DNA from: J054 sp964613615 | Lineage (GTDB): Bacteria > Pseudomonadota > Gammaproteobacteria > Steroidobacterales > GCA-2729495 | DNA: 64,000 nucleotides | Direction: 5' to 3' | NCBI GenBank assembly: GCA_964613615.1 | Contig: CAZTIB010000133.1 | Location: forward strand, 1 to 64,000 | Part shown: positions 31,949 to 41,097 of the stretch, one piece after another | Layout: every line of letters starts with the position of its first letter | Position numbering within the stretch: position 1 is the first letter of the stretch | Translations under genes and position numbers: made by a program | The notes under the pieces: model-generated | What the model was told of the DNA's origin: nothing | The model's database searches: none | The model's input: only the letters and a program-made list of their open reading frames with translations

Positions 31949-34708
31949 ATGTTGCGCAGTTTTTCTTTTCCTGGCCGCTGGGTTGCCGGCCTGTTGCTGG
32001 CCTGCAGCCTGCCACCGGCGGCGGCCGACGTGGATATTCCGTACCAGATGAAAGTGCTGGACAACGGGCTGACCGTGATCGTGCACGAAGACCGCAAGGC
32101 GCCGGTGGTCGCAGTCAACATCTGGTACCACGTGGGCTCGAAAAACGAGCCGGCGGGCAAGACCGGGTTTGCGCACCTGTTCGAACACCTGATGTTCCAG
32201 GGCACGGAAAACTTCGACGAGGAGTACCTGTCTTACCTGCAGGAGATTGGCGCCACCGACCTGAATGCAACCACCTGGTTCGACCGCACCAACTACTTCC
32301 AGACGGTGCCGAGAAATGCGCTGGACACCGTGCTGTGGCTCGAATCCGATCGCATGGGGCACTTTGCCGGCGCGATCACGCAGGCGAAGCTCGACGAACA
32401 GCGCGGCGTCGTCCAGAACGAAAAGCGGCAAGGCGAAAACCAGCCCTACGGCAAGGTCTTCGAACAACTGCTGCCGCAGGTGTTTACGGACGGCCACCCG
32501 TATTCCTGGGAGACCATCGGGTCCATGGCAGATCTCGAGGCGGCCAGCCTCGACGACGTCCGGGACTGGTTCAAGACCTGGTATGGCCCGAATAATGCGG
32601 TGCTGGTGGTGGCTGGTGACATCGATGCCGCCGATGCTTTCGCGCGCGTGGAGAAATTCTTCGGCGATATTCCGCCCGGCCCGCCGCTCACGCGGCCGAG
32701 CAAGTGGATTCCGCAGCACGTAGCCGAGCGGCGCATGGAAATGACCGACCGGGTGCCCCAGCCGCGCGTGTACATGGCCTGGAGCGGGCCCGAGTGGGGC
32801 TCGCGCGACGCACACCTGCTGGTGCTGGCCGCGGACATCATCGGCGGCGGCAAGAACTCGCGGCTGTTCGAACGGCTGGTATATCAAGACCAGATCGCGA
32901 CCGACGCCGCGCTGGCGCCGCTGCCACTGGAAATCTCCGGCATCACCTACCTGGTGGCATCGGCGCAGCCGGGCACGGACCTGGCAGCCGTTGAAGCGGC
33001 GGCGCGGGAAGAACTCGCCCGTTTCATTGCCGAGGGTCCCACCGAGCGCGAACTCGAGCGCGCACGCACGCAGTACCGCGCGAGCTTTCTGCGCGGTTTG
33101 GAAAGAATCGGCGGCTTCGGCGGCAAGTCTGGGGTCCTGGCTCAGAGCACCGTATACGGCGGCAGCCCGAACGCCTGGCAGCAGGAACTTGCCGACATCG
33201 ACGGCGCCACCATAGAAGACCTGCAGAAGGTCGCCGAGCGCTGGCTGGGACCAGGTGCCTTCGTGCTGTCGGTGCAACCCGAGGGACAACTCCAGGCCGA
33301 TGCCGGTGGCGCCGACCGCAGCGCAGGACCGCCGGCGCCCGGGGCTTTCCCCGACGTGCGCTTCCCGGCGTTCACCCGGCGCACGCTGGACAACGGGCTG
33401 GAGGTCGTCCTGTCGCCGCGACCGAATCAGCCGCTGGTGGAAATGTCCCTGCAGATCGATGCCGGCTATGCCGCCGACCAGTTCGCGCGGCCGGGTACCT
33501 CCGCAATGACCATGGCCATGCTCGACGAAGGCACCGAGAAACGTTCGGCCCTGGAGATAGCGGAGGCCCTCGCGCTGCAAGGCGCGTCCTTGGGCGCGAA
33601 CTCGGGGCTCGACACCTCCACCGTGCGACTGTCTGCGCTGGCCGAAAACCTCGAGCCATCGATGGCAATCTACGCCGACGTGATCCTGGACCCGGTGTTC
33701 CCGCAGGCCGAGCTGGAACGGCTGCGCAAGAGCACTATCGCGCGTATCCAGCAGGAGAAGACGCGGCCGAACTCAATGGCGCTGCGCGTGCTGCCCCGCC
33801 TTCTGTACGGCGAGGGTCATCCCTACGCACAGCCCCTGACCGGCTCTGGCACCGAAGCCACCGTGGCTGCCCTGACCCGCGCCGATCTCGAGAGTTTTCA
33901 CGGCACCTGGTTCAAACCCAATCACGCCACGCTCATCGTCGTGGGCAATTTCGACCCGGACCAGCTGATGAAGCAGCTCGACAAGCTGTTCGGCCGCTGG
34001 AAAGCCGGCGATACGCCGGAGAAACAGCTCGCCGGTGCGCAGGGCGGCAATGGCAAGACGCTGTACGTCGTCGACAAGCCCGGCGCCGATCAGTCGGTAA
34101 TTTTCGTCGGCCAGCTGATCCCGCCCAGGGCGAATCCCGACGAGATTGCGATCCGGGCAGTCAACGACATCCTTGGCGGCAAATCCACCGCGCGCATCAA
34201 CATGAACCTGCGCGAAGACAAGGGCTGGTCTTACGGCGCTTACAGCACGATTCTGAATGCGCGCGGTCAGCGACCGCTGCTGGCCTACGCACCGGTGCAG
34301 ACGGACAAGACCCGCGAGTCGGTGATCGAATTGCAACGCGAGCTGGCTGCGATTCGCGGCGACGAGCCGCCCACGGCCCAAGAACTGCAGGTCGTCGTGG
34401 ACAGCAACACCCTGTCGCTGCCTGGCCGCTGGGAGACCTCCAGCGCCGTGCTGGGTTCCATCGGCGAAGTGGTGCGCTTCGGGCTGCCGGACGATTACTG
34501 GTCGAGCTACGCCGCCAGCGTCCGGGCCCTGCAGCTGGCCGAAGTCGATAGCATCGCGCAGACGCTGATCAATCCTCAGGAGCTGGCCTGGGTCGTGGTG
34601 GGCGACCGTGCACGCATCGAGGCAGACCTCCAGGACCTCGGCTTCGACGAGATACTCGAAGTGGACGCAGATGGTCTGCCCGTCGTGGGTCAACTTGCCG
34701 GCGACTGA
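31949..34708 (+). CDS. M16 family zinc metalloprotease (double domain)
   Basis: 919 aa. Signal peptide (W-V-A-G-L-L-L-A-C-S-L-P-P-A-A-A). The N-terminal M16 half carries the inverted zinc motif H-L-F-E-H with the distal Glu in V-V-Q-N-E-K; the second half (from about 470, F-T-R-R-T-L-D-N-G-L-E-V-V-L) lacks HxxEH and closes the chamber. These pitrilysin-like enzymes degrade peptides in the periplasm. GAGG stands 6-7 bases before the ATG. The MFS gene overlaps its 3' end. Confidence 0.93.
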   Translation: MLRSFSFPGRWVAGLLLACSLPPAAADVDIPYQMKVLDNGLTVIVHEDRKAPVVAVNIWYHVGSKNEPAGKTGFAHLFEHLMFQGTENFDEEYLSYLQEIGATDLNATTWFDRTNYFQTVPRNALDTVLWLESDRMGHFAGAITQAKLDEQRGVVQNEKRQGENQPYGKVFEQLLPQVFTDGHPYSWETIGSMADLEAASLDDVRDWFKTWYGPNNAVLVVAGDIDAADAFARVEKFFGDIPPGPPLTRPSKWIPQHVAERRMEMTDRVPQPRVYMAWSGPEWGSRDAHLLVLAADIIGGGKNSRLFERLVYQDQIATDAALAPLPLEISGITYLVASAQPGTDLAAVEAAAREELARFIAEGPTERELERARTQYRASFLRGLERIGGFGGKSGVLAQSTVYGGSPNAWQQELADIDGATIEDLQKVAERWLGPGAFVLSVQPEGQLQADAGGADRSAGPPAPGAFPDVRFPAFTRRTLDNGLEVVLSPRPNQPLVEMSLQIDAGYAADQFARPGTSAMTMAMLDEGTEKRSALEIAEALALQGASLGANSGLDTSTVRLSALAENLEPSMAIYADVILDPVFPQAELERLRKSTIARIQQEKTRPNSMALRVLPRLLYGEGHPYAQPLTGSGTEATVAALTRADLESFHGTWFKPNHATLIVVGNFDPDQLMKQLDKLFGRWKAGDTPEKQLAGAQGGNGKTLYVVDKPGADQSVIFVGQLIPPRANPDEIAIRAVNDILGGKSTARINMNLREDKGWSYGAYSTILNARGQRPLLAYAPVQTDKTRESVIELQRELAAIRGDEPPTAQELQVVVDSNTLSLPGRWETSSAVLGSIGEVVRFGLPDDYWSSYAASVRALQLAEVDSIAQTLINPQELAWVVVGDRARIEADLQDLGFDEILEVDADGLPVVGQLAGD

Positions 34709-35981
34709 CCTCAAGGCCCCGGGCAAACCCCGCCAGGGCCGATTTTACGGCTGGTACGTCGCGGCGACTTCCGTCGCGATCTATTTCTTCACGAACGGCA
34801 TGACGCTGTTCGTGCCCCAGAATCTCTTCCCACGGTTCATCGAGACCTTCGATGTCACCGCCGCGCAGGTCAGCCTCACCACCGCAACGTCACTGGGCCT
34901 GGCCGCACTGATGGCGCCCTTCATCGGCGCAATTGTCGACCGTGCCGGCGTGCTGCGGGTGATTCGTACGGGGCTTGCGGTCATGGCCGTGTGCTTTTGC
35001 CTGTACCCCTTCGCCCGCAGCATTACCGAGCTTTATATCCTGCACGCGTTCCTGGCGCTGGGCCTCGCATTGTCCGGGCTGCTGGTGAACGTGGTGCTGC
35101 TGTCGAACTGGTTCAACGCCCGGCGCGGTTTCGTGATCGGCATGCTCGTAGCCGGCTCCAGCCTGGCCGGCGCGCTGCTGCCGGTGGCCATTTCGCCGCT
35201 GGTGAATTCGCCGGACTATGGCTGGCGCTGGGGCGTCGGCCTGCTTGCCGTCGGTTTCATCCTGTTTGCGGTTGTGCCCGGTTACACGGTGCTGCGTGAA
35301 AAGCCGAGCCTGCTGGGACTCTACCCGGACGGCGCAGCGAAACCGCCCCCCGCGGAACAGGCAGCGACCAGCGGCGTCGACCTGCCCACGGCGCTGCGCT
35401 CCGGGCCATTCTGGTGCCTGGCGTTCGGCTCTGCCGCGCTGTGGTATTCGATTCAGGCTATGAACAGCCAGGTGACCATCTACTTCGAGCAGGAGGGCGG
35501 GCTCACGCCAGCCCGCGCCACGCTGCTGTACTCCGTGATCTTCTGGTGCAGCTTCGCCGGCAAGTTCCTGTTCGGGGCCCTCAGCGACCGAATCCCGAAA
35601 CGCCGGGTCATGCTGGTCACCAGCCTCATTTTGCTGGCCGGCTGCCTGCTGCTGTTCGAAGGCGGGCGGGACGGGCTGCGGTTGACGGCCGATCTGCCGC
35701 GGCTGGTGAGTTTCGCCGTGGTCTTCGGGCTTGGCTTTGGCGGCAGTTTCACGATGATCCAGCTCGTGGCCGTTGAAACCTTCGGGCAACGGTCACTGGG
35801 CAAGATTCTCGGCTGCATCACACTGGTGGATGCCCTGGGCGCCACGCTGGGCACCATTCTCACCGGGCAACTGAAGACCGCCACCGGCGGCTATCTGCTG
35901 CCATTTGGCGTGATTACCGCGGTGGCTTTCTTCGCTGTGGTTAACGTATTACTGATTCGGCCGTTGCCCGCCCGGAAGTAA
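34671..35981 (+). CDS. MFS transporter (oxalate/formate antiporter-like)
   Basis: About 436 aa with 12 transmembrane helices and a central loop (about 215-245). It starts F-Y-G-W-Y-V-A-A-T-S-V-A-I-Y-F-F, typical of the OFA/monocarboxylate branch, and has the between-helix motif D-R-A-G-V-L-R and G-A-L-S-D-R-I-P-K-R-R. It probably exchanges small organic anions across the inner membrane. The ATG at 34671 overlaps the protease gene by 38 bases; a TTG at 34695 is equally possible. Confidence 0.85.
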   Translation: MVCPSWVNLPATDLKAPGKPRQGRFYGWYVAATSVAIYFFTNGMTLFVPQNLFPRFIETFDVTAAQVSLTTATSLGLAALMAPFIGAIVDRAGVLRVIRTGLAVMAVCFCLYPFARSITELYILHAFLALGLALSGLLVNVVLLSNWFNARRGFVIGMLVAGSSLAGALLPVAISPLVNSPDYGWRWGVGLLAVGFILFAVVPGYTVLREKPSLLGLYPDGAAKPPPAEQAATSGVDLPTALRSGPFWCLAFGSAALWYSIQAMNSQVTIYFEQEGGLTPARATLLYSVIFWCSFAGKFLFGALSDRIPKRRVMLVTSLILLAGCLLLFEGGRDGLRLTADLPRLVSFAVVFGLGFGGSFTMIQLVAVETFGQRSLGKILGCITLVDALGATLGTILTGQLKTATGGYLLPFGVITAVAFFAVVNVLLIRPLPARK

Positions 35982-36083
35982 CTTCCGCGATACGCCTTGC
36001 GCGGGTCATCAAGCTGTGGAAAATACGCGCCTCGCAGGGCCCGGGCGCAGTCTCGCCCACGGCAGTCACAGCGAGGACATCCG

Positions 36084-37019
36084 ATGATCAAAGCCGAGGG
36101 TCTGACCAAGCAGTACGGCGCGCTGACGGCCGTGGATCAGATTTCCTTCAAAGTGGAGCCCGGCGAAGTGCTCGGCTTCCTCGGGCCGAACGGCGCCGGC
36201 AAGTCCACCACGATGCGCATGTTTGCCGGCTTTGTGCCGCCCACGGCCGGGTCTGCAGAAATTTGCGGGCATTCGGTGATTACCGACGCGCTGGCGGCGA
36301 AGGCAAAGCTGGGCTACCTGCCGGAAGGCGCCCCGGCCTACGGCGAGATGCGGCCGCGGGAATTCCTGGAATTTGCCGCCGCCATACGCGGCTTCAGCGG
36401 CGACGAACAGCGCACGCGCGTGGGCGACGCCCTGGAGCGGCTGAATCTCACCAAGGTGCAGAACCAGAGCATCGAAACCCTGTCGAAGGGCTTCAAGCGG
36501 CGCGTTGGCCTGGCCCAGGCCATCCTGCACGACCCGCCGGTGCTGATTCTCGACGAACCCACGGACGGACTGGACCCGAACCAGAAACACGAGGTGCGCC
36601 AGCTGATCGCCGACATGTCGGCGAACAAGATCATCGTGATCTCCACCCACATCCTCGAAGAAGTGGATGCCGTGTGTAACCGCGCCATCATCATTGCCAA
36701 TGGGCGCATCCTGGCGGATGAAACCCCGGAAACGCTGATCTACCGCTCCCGCTATCACAATGCCGTCACGCTGCGACTGTCCCGCGACGGCGACCTGGCG
36801 GCCGTGGCCGCCGACATTCGCGCGGTGCCGAGTGTCGACCATGTAGAGATCGCCAATGACGGCCGGTCACTGACGGCCTTCCCCGATGACAACGAGATGA
36901 TCCTGACCCAGATCGGCGACCTGGCGGGTGCAAAGAACTGGCCGCTGGAACAGCTGCAGCTGGAGTCCGGCCGTCTCGATGAGGTGTTTCGCACCATCAC
37001 CTCCGCGGAGGCCGCCTGA
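36084..37019 (+). CDS. ABC transporter ATP-binding protein, GldA/NosF type
   Basis: 311 aa. Walker A G-P-N-G-A-G-K-S-T-T (about 37-46), signature L-S-K-G-F-K-R-R-V-G-L (about 134-144), Walker B V-L-I-L-D-E-P-T-D-G-L-D and H-loop I-S-T-H; a C-terminal ~80-residue extension as in gliding-type exporters. It is first in a four-gene unit (ATPase, ABC-2 permease, GldG-like, DUF4340) whose stop/start codons overlap or nearly touch. GAGG lies 8 bases before the ATG. Confidence 0.92.
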   Translation: MIKAEGLTKQYGALTAVDQISFKVEPGEVLGFLGPNGAGKSTTMRMFAGFVPPTAGSAEICGHSVITDALAAKAKLGYLPEGAPAYGEMRPREFLEFAAAIRGFSGDEQRTRVGDALERLNLTKVQNQSIETLSKGFKRRVGLAQAILHDPPVLILDEPTDGLDPNQKHEVRQLIADMSANKIIVISTHILEEVDAVCNRAIIIANGRILADETPETLIYRSRYHNAVTLRLSRDGDLAAVAADIRAVPSVDHVEIANDGRSLTAFPDDNEMILTQIGDLAGAKNWPLEQLQLESGRLDEVFRTITSAEAA

Positions 37020-37750
37020 TGAGCGCCATCGGCATCATCGCGTCGCGCGAATTGCGCGCCTACTTCGCCACGCCGGTGGCCTTCGTGTTTATCGTGATTT
37101 TCCTGGCGCTCAGCGGCTGGTTCACGTTCTATCTGGGCGGCTTCTACGAACGGGGTCAGGCTGACCTGCAGCCTTTCTTCACTTTCCACCCGTGGTTGTA
37201 CCTGTTCCTGGTACCGGCGATTTCCATGCGCCTGTGGGCCGAGGAGCGCAAATCCGGCAGCATCGAAATGCTGATGACCCTGCCCGTATCCATCTGGGAC
37301 GCGGTGCTGGGCAAATTCCTGGCGGCCTGGGCCTTCACGGCCGTGGCGCTGGCCCTCACGTTCCCGATCTGGATTACGGTGAACTACCTCGGCGACCCGG
37401 ACAACGGCGTCATTGTGACGGCCTATCTCGGCAGCCTGCTGATGGCCGGCGCCTTTCTCGCCATCGGCTCGTGCATTTCAGCGGCGAACCGCAACCAGGT
37501 GGTGGCATTCATCATCACGGTGGTGATTTGCTTTTTATTCCTGCTGAGTGGTTTCCCGCTGGTGCTCGACTTCTTCGCCGGTGCACCGCAAACCATCGTC
37601 GACACCATCGCGGGCCTGAGTTTCCTGACGCATTTCAACGCACTGAGCAAGGGCGTGATCGACCTGCGTGACGTGGTGTATTTCCTGCTGGTGATCACCG
37701 CGTGGCTGTATGCCACCAGCATCGTGCTGGAAATGAAAAAGGCTGACTGA
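37019..37750 (+). CDS. ABC-2 type permease, GldF-like
   Basis: 243 aa, six transmembrane helices. R-E-L-R-A-Y-F-A-T-P-V-A-F-V-F and E-E-R-K-S-G-S-I-E-M-L-M-T-L-P are the classic ABC-2/GldF landmarks. It is the membrane channel for the ATPase whose stop overlaps its ATG by one base. Homologous clusters exist far outside gliding Bacteroidetes, so gliding should not be assumed. Confidence 0.92.
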   Translation: MSAIGIIASRELRAYFATPVAFVFIVIFLALSGWFTFYLGGFYERGQADLQPFFTFHPWLYLFLVPAISMRLWAEERKSGSIEMLMTLPVSIWDAVLGKFLAAWAFTAVALALTFPIWITVNYLGDPDNGVIVTAYLGSLLMAGAFLAIGSCISAANRNQVVAFIITVVICFLFLLSGFPLVLDFFAGAPQTIVDTIAGLSFLTHFNALSKGVIDLRDVVYFLLVITAWLYATSIVLEMKKAD

Positions 37751-37751
37751 C

Positions 37752-39623
37752 ATGAGCGCACGCGAGACAAGGGGCCGTTTCGGGCTGCTGATCCTGGCCG
37801 CACTGTTCATCGTGGCCGTGGTGGCTGCCAACGCCGCGCTGCGCGGCATACGCCTCGACCTGACAGAGAATCGCCTCTACACGCTGTCCGAGGGCACCTA
37901 CGCGATCCTCGAAGACATCCCGGAGACGGTGAACCTGTACTTCTTCTTCTCGGACAGGGCCACGGCAGACATCCCGCAGCTGCGCACCTACGCCAGCCGC
38001 GTGCGCGAGATGCTCGAAGAGTTCGAGCAAAACGCCGACGGGCGCGTGAATATCCGCTTCATCGACCCGCTGCCGTTCTCGGAAGAAGAAGATCGCGCGT
38101 CGGAATTCGGCCTGCAGAGCGTGGAGCTGGCGATGGGTTCCGACCCGGTCTTCATGGGAATCGCCGGCACCAACAGCATCGGCGACCAGGAAATCATCGG
38201 CTTCCTCGACCCCACGAATGAGGCCTTCCTGGAATACGAACTCGCCAAACTCGTGCAGACATTGTCCGTAGTCAGCAAGCCGGTAATCGGCCTGCTGACG
38301 CCGTTGCAGATGACGGCCGGCTTCGACCAGGCCACGCAGCAGCTGCGCCAGCCCTGGGTCATTACTCAGCAGGTGCAGCAGTTATTCGAGCTGCGCACGC
38401 TGCCGGCGGGCACGGACAGCATCGATGCAGACATCGACGTGCTGATGATCGTGCACCCGAAAGACCTGGGTGACAGCACGCTGTATGCCATCGACCAGTT
38501 CATTATGCGCGGCGGCCGCGCGTTGCTGTTCGTCGACCCCTACGCCCAGGCCGACTCGCAACCGCCGCCGGTGCCCGGCATGAGCCAGCCGGGTGGCGGC
38601 GCATCCGATCTGAATCGCCTGCTGACGCCGTGGGGCGTGTCGATTCCGCCCGGCCTGGTCGTCGGTGACGACCGCTACGCGCTGACGGTCACCGGCCTCG
38701 GCAACCGTCCGGTGCGCTACCTTCCCTTGCTTGGCATCGATCAGAACGGTATCGATCCGGATGACGTGGTTACCGCCGGGATACGCAACCTGAACCTGGG
38801 CTTTCCCGGCTACATTGAGGTCAGCGAAGACGCGAGCGTTGCCGTAACGCCGCTCATCGAATCCAGTGACCTGGCCGGCACGCTGCAGGCCGAAGAACTG
38901 GCCTTTGTGCAGGACCCGGAGATCCTGCGGACAAATTTCCAGCCCACCGGCGAACCTTACCTGCTCGCCGCACGGCTACAGGGCGAGGTCCCGAGCGCTT
39001 TCCCCGACGGCCCGCCGCCGCTGCCGGAGAGCGGCACGACGGTGGATACCGGCGCGCATCTCGCGCAATCGGACGGTCCTATCAACGTGGTGCTGGTGGC
39101 CGATACAGACCTGCTGACAGACCGGCTGTGGGTGCAGCAGCGAAACTTTCTCGGCCAGCCGCTGACCACGGCCTTTGCCGGCAACGGCGACTTCACGGTC
39201 AACGCGCTGGACAACCTGACCGGCAGCAACGACCTGATCAGCATCCGCGGCCGGGCCACCTATACCCGGCCCTTCACGCGGGTGCAGGACCTGCGCCGCG
39301 ACGCCGAAGCGCGGCTGCGCATTACCGAGCAGCAACTGACCCAGGAGCTGAGCGCGCTGGAAGGGAAGCTAGCCGAGCTGCAGGCCGAGCGCCAGGACGG
39401 CAGCAACCTGTTGCTGAGCCCGGAACAGCAGGCGGAGATCGACCGTTTCCAGGACGAACGGCTGCGCATCCGCAAGGAGCTGCGCCAGGTGCAGCGCGAC
39501 CTGGACCAGAGCATCGAAGATCTCGGCATGCGGCTGAAGGTCACCAACATATTCCTCGTACCCGCCCTGATCGCGCTGCTCGGCCTGGCCCTGCTGGTGC
39601 TGCGCCGCCAGCGGCACGCCTGA
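37752..39623 (+). CDS. GldG-like periplasmic ABC-associated protein
   Basis: 623 aa. An N-terminal helix (L-L-I-L-A-A-L-F-I-V-A-V-V-A-A), then the Gldg domain with D-L-T-E-N-R-L-Y-T-L-S-E-G-T, a ThuA/DUF4350-like Rossmann region in the middle (I-D-Q-F-I-M-R-G-G-R-A-L-L-F-V-D-P), a coiled coil (about 515-590) and a C-terminal helix (I-F-L-V-P-A-L-I-A-L-L-G-L-A-L-L-V). The bulk faces the periplasm. It partners the preceding permease; starts 1 base after its stop. Confidence 0.9.
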   Translation: MSARETRGRFGLLILAALFIVAVVAANAALRGIRLDLTENRLYTLSEGTYAILEDIPETVNLYFFFSDRATADIPQLRTYASRVREMLEEFEQNADGRVNIRFIDPLPFSEEEDRASEFGLQSVELAMGSDPVFMGIAGTNSIGDQEIIGFLDPTNEAFLEYELAKLVQTLSVVSKPVIGLLTPLQMTAGFDQATQQLRQPWVITQQVQQLFELRTLPAGTDSIDADIDVLMIVHPKDLGDSTLYAIDQFIMRGGRALLFVDPYAQADSQPPPVPGMSQPGGGASDLNRLLTPWGVSIPPGLVVGDDRYALTVTGLGNRPVRYLPLLGIDQNGIDPDDVVTAGIRNLNLGFPGYIEVSEDASVAVTPLIESSDLAGTLQAEELAFVQDPEILRTNFQPTGEPYLLAARLQGEVPSAFPDGPPPLPESGTTVDTGAHLAQSDGPINVVLVADTDLLTDRLWVQQRNFLGQPLTTAFAGNGDFTVNALDNLTGSNDLISIRGRATYTRPFTRVQDLRRDAEARLRITEQQLTQELSALEGKLAELQAERQDGSNLLLSPEQQAEIDRFQDERLRIRKELRQVQRDLDQSIEDLGMRLKVTNIFLVPALIALLGLALLVLRRQRHA

Positions 39624-39636
39624 GGAGGCACCCGGC

Positions 39637-40737
39637 ATGAACCAGCGCAACCTGCTGATCCTGTTTGTGGCCCTTGGCCTGGCGGCACTCACCGCTTGGC
39701 TGCTCAGCCAGGAGGACCCGGCCAGCCTGGGCGAAGGCGACCCGTTGATGCCCGGGTTGGCCACAGCACTGAACAGTGTCACCAGCGTGACGGTGCGGCG
39801 TGCCGGCAACGACACCGTGGCAAGTTTGCGCAGGAACGATTCCGGTTGGGTCGTGACCGACCGTGACGATTACCCCGCCGATTTTGCGCGTGTTCGCCAG
39901 AACCTGCTGGGCCTGGCCGAGGCGCAGATTTTCGAGGCCAAGACCGCCAACGCGGAGTTCTACGAGCGCCTCGGCGTGCGTGACATCGCCGACGCGGAGG
40001 CCACGGGCACGGAACTCGACATCCAGGCACCTGAATACAATGCCCGGATCATTGTTGGCCGCACCGACGAGGGCGGCGGCAGCCTCGCCTATGTGCGCCG
40101 GGCCGGTGAGGCGCAGGGCTATCTCGTGACCGCCAGCCTCGACCCGGGCAGCAGCGCAGCAGACTGGCTCGACACGAAGATTATCGACCTGCCGTCCACG
40201 CGGGTTCGCTCGGTACAGATTCGCCATCCCGGCGGCGAGATTCTCGCCATTGCGAAGCCGCGCAGCGAATCTACGAATTACACCGTGGCCGACGTGCCGG
40301 ACGGCCGCAGCCTGACCTACGAGGGTGCCGCCAATGCCATCGGCGCCGCGCTGGCCGGACTGAATCTCGACGATGTGGAACCTGCCCAGGGTTTCGACGC
40401 TGGCGGCAACGAACCCACCGTCGCCAGCTACGAAACTTTCGACGGCCTGATCGTGGAAGTGCGCACATGGCAGCTCGAGGACCGCAGCGTTCAAGCGTTC
40501 TCGGCCGCGGTGACGGTCCCGGATCCTGAGGCCGACGCGGCGAGAGACGACGCTGACCAGGGCGATGACGACGCCACTGACGCCGACGGCCCGACCGATG
40601 CCGAAGCGCTGGCCCGGTTGCAAGAAGAAGCAGACACCATCAATGCGCGCCTGAACGGCTGGATCTACGTATTGCCCAGCTTCAAGGCCGAACAGTTCAC
40701 GCGCCGCATGGACGACCTGCTCGCGGCCCCTGAATAG
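39637..40737 (+). CDS. DUF4340 domain protein
   Basis: 366 aa. One N-terminal membrane helix (L-L-I-L-F-V-A-L-G-L-A-A-L-T-A-W), then the DUF4340 repeat-like beta domains (V-T-V-R-R-A-G-N-D ... G-W-V-V-T-D-R; L-A-I-A-K-P ... Y-T-V-A), and a highly acidic insert (D-D-A-D-Q-G-D-D-D-A-T-D-A-D-G) at about 300. DUF4340 proteins regularly close Gld-type ABC operons; their role is unknown. A terminator follows at 40852. Confidence 0.88.
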   Translation: MNQRNLLILFVALGLAALTAWLLSQEDPASLGEGDPLMPGLATALNSVTSVTVRRAGNDTVASLRRNDSGWVVTDRDDYPADFARVRQNLLGLAEAQIFEAKTANAEFYERLGVRDIADAEATGTELDIQAPEYNARIIVGRTDEGGGSLAYVRRAGEAQGYLVTASLDPGSSAADWLDTKIIDLPSTRVRSVQIRHPGGEILAIAKPRSESTNYTVADVPDGRSLTYEGAANAIGAALAGLNLDDVEPAQGFDAGGNEPTVASYETFDGLIVEVRTWQLEDRSVQAFSAAVTVPDPEADAARDDADQGDDDATDADGPTDAEALARLQEEADTINARLNGWIYVLPSFKAEQFTRRMDDLLAAPE

Positions 40738-40851
40738 TCAGGGGCTCAGGCGCCGCTCACTGCGGCCTGCTGTATTGCGGCAACTGGTCCGGACAAGGCA
40801 TCCGGCCCGGCTGGCCAGTTTGTTTCACTTCTGTTAGCGTTTCCAAGATGA

Positions 40852-40887
40852 CGCTGCAACCGGGTTAGCCGGGGCGGCGTTTTTTTT
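40852..40887 (+). terminator. Intrinsic terminator closing the Gld-type operon
   Basis: CGCTGC-AA-CCGG-GTTAG-CCGG-G-GCGGCG (40852-40879) folds into a two-segment stem (six plus four pairs), followed by eight T (40880-40887). A classic Rho-independent terminator, 115 bases after the DUF4340 stop. The rest of the 360-bp gap to the next gene holds one more hairpin, GGTCCCG/CGGGACC (40896-40920), and no credible gene. Confidence 0.85.
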
Positions 40888-41097
40888 GGCCGACAGGTCC
40901 CGGATCATGCATGCGGGACCGCCTTGCAAGTTGGGTGCACGTCGCCGATGTCACGGCCGTTAAATAGCCCCACGCCGCAGCGCGTCCTGCACTGTTTGCA
41001 CCGGTCTGCCAATTCCTTGCGGCCACTTCCTGTAAGCCCTCGTCTGCCGGGTGCCCGCCGTGCCGAAAAACTCAACAAAAAAATCAGAGGTGTCGCC

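Noticed and set aside
40738..41097. Possible riboswitch or sigma54 promoter in the leader of the PEP-CTERM gene
   Set aside because: GCAACCGGGTTAGCCGGGG looked riboswitch-like, but it folds as a simple terminator stem with eight T; no GG-N10-GC pair in a proper -24/-12 context was found.
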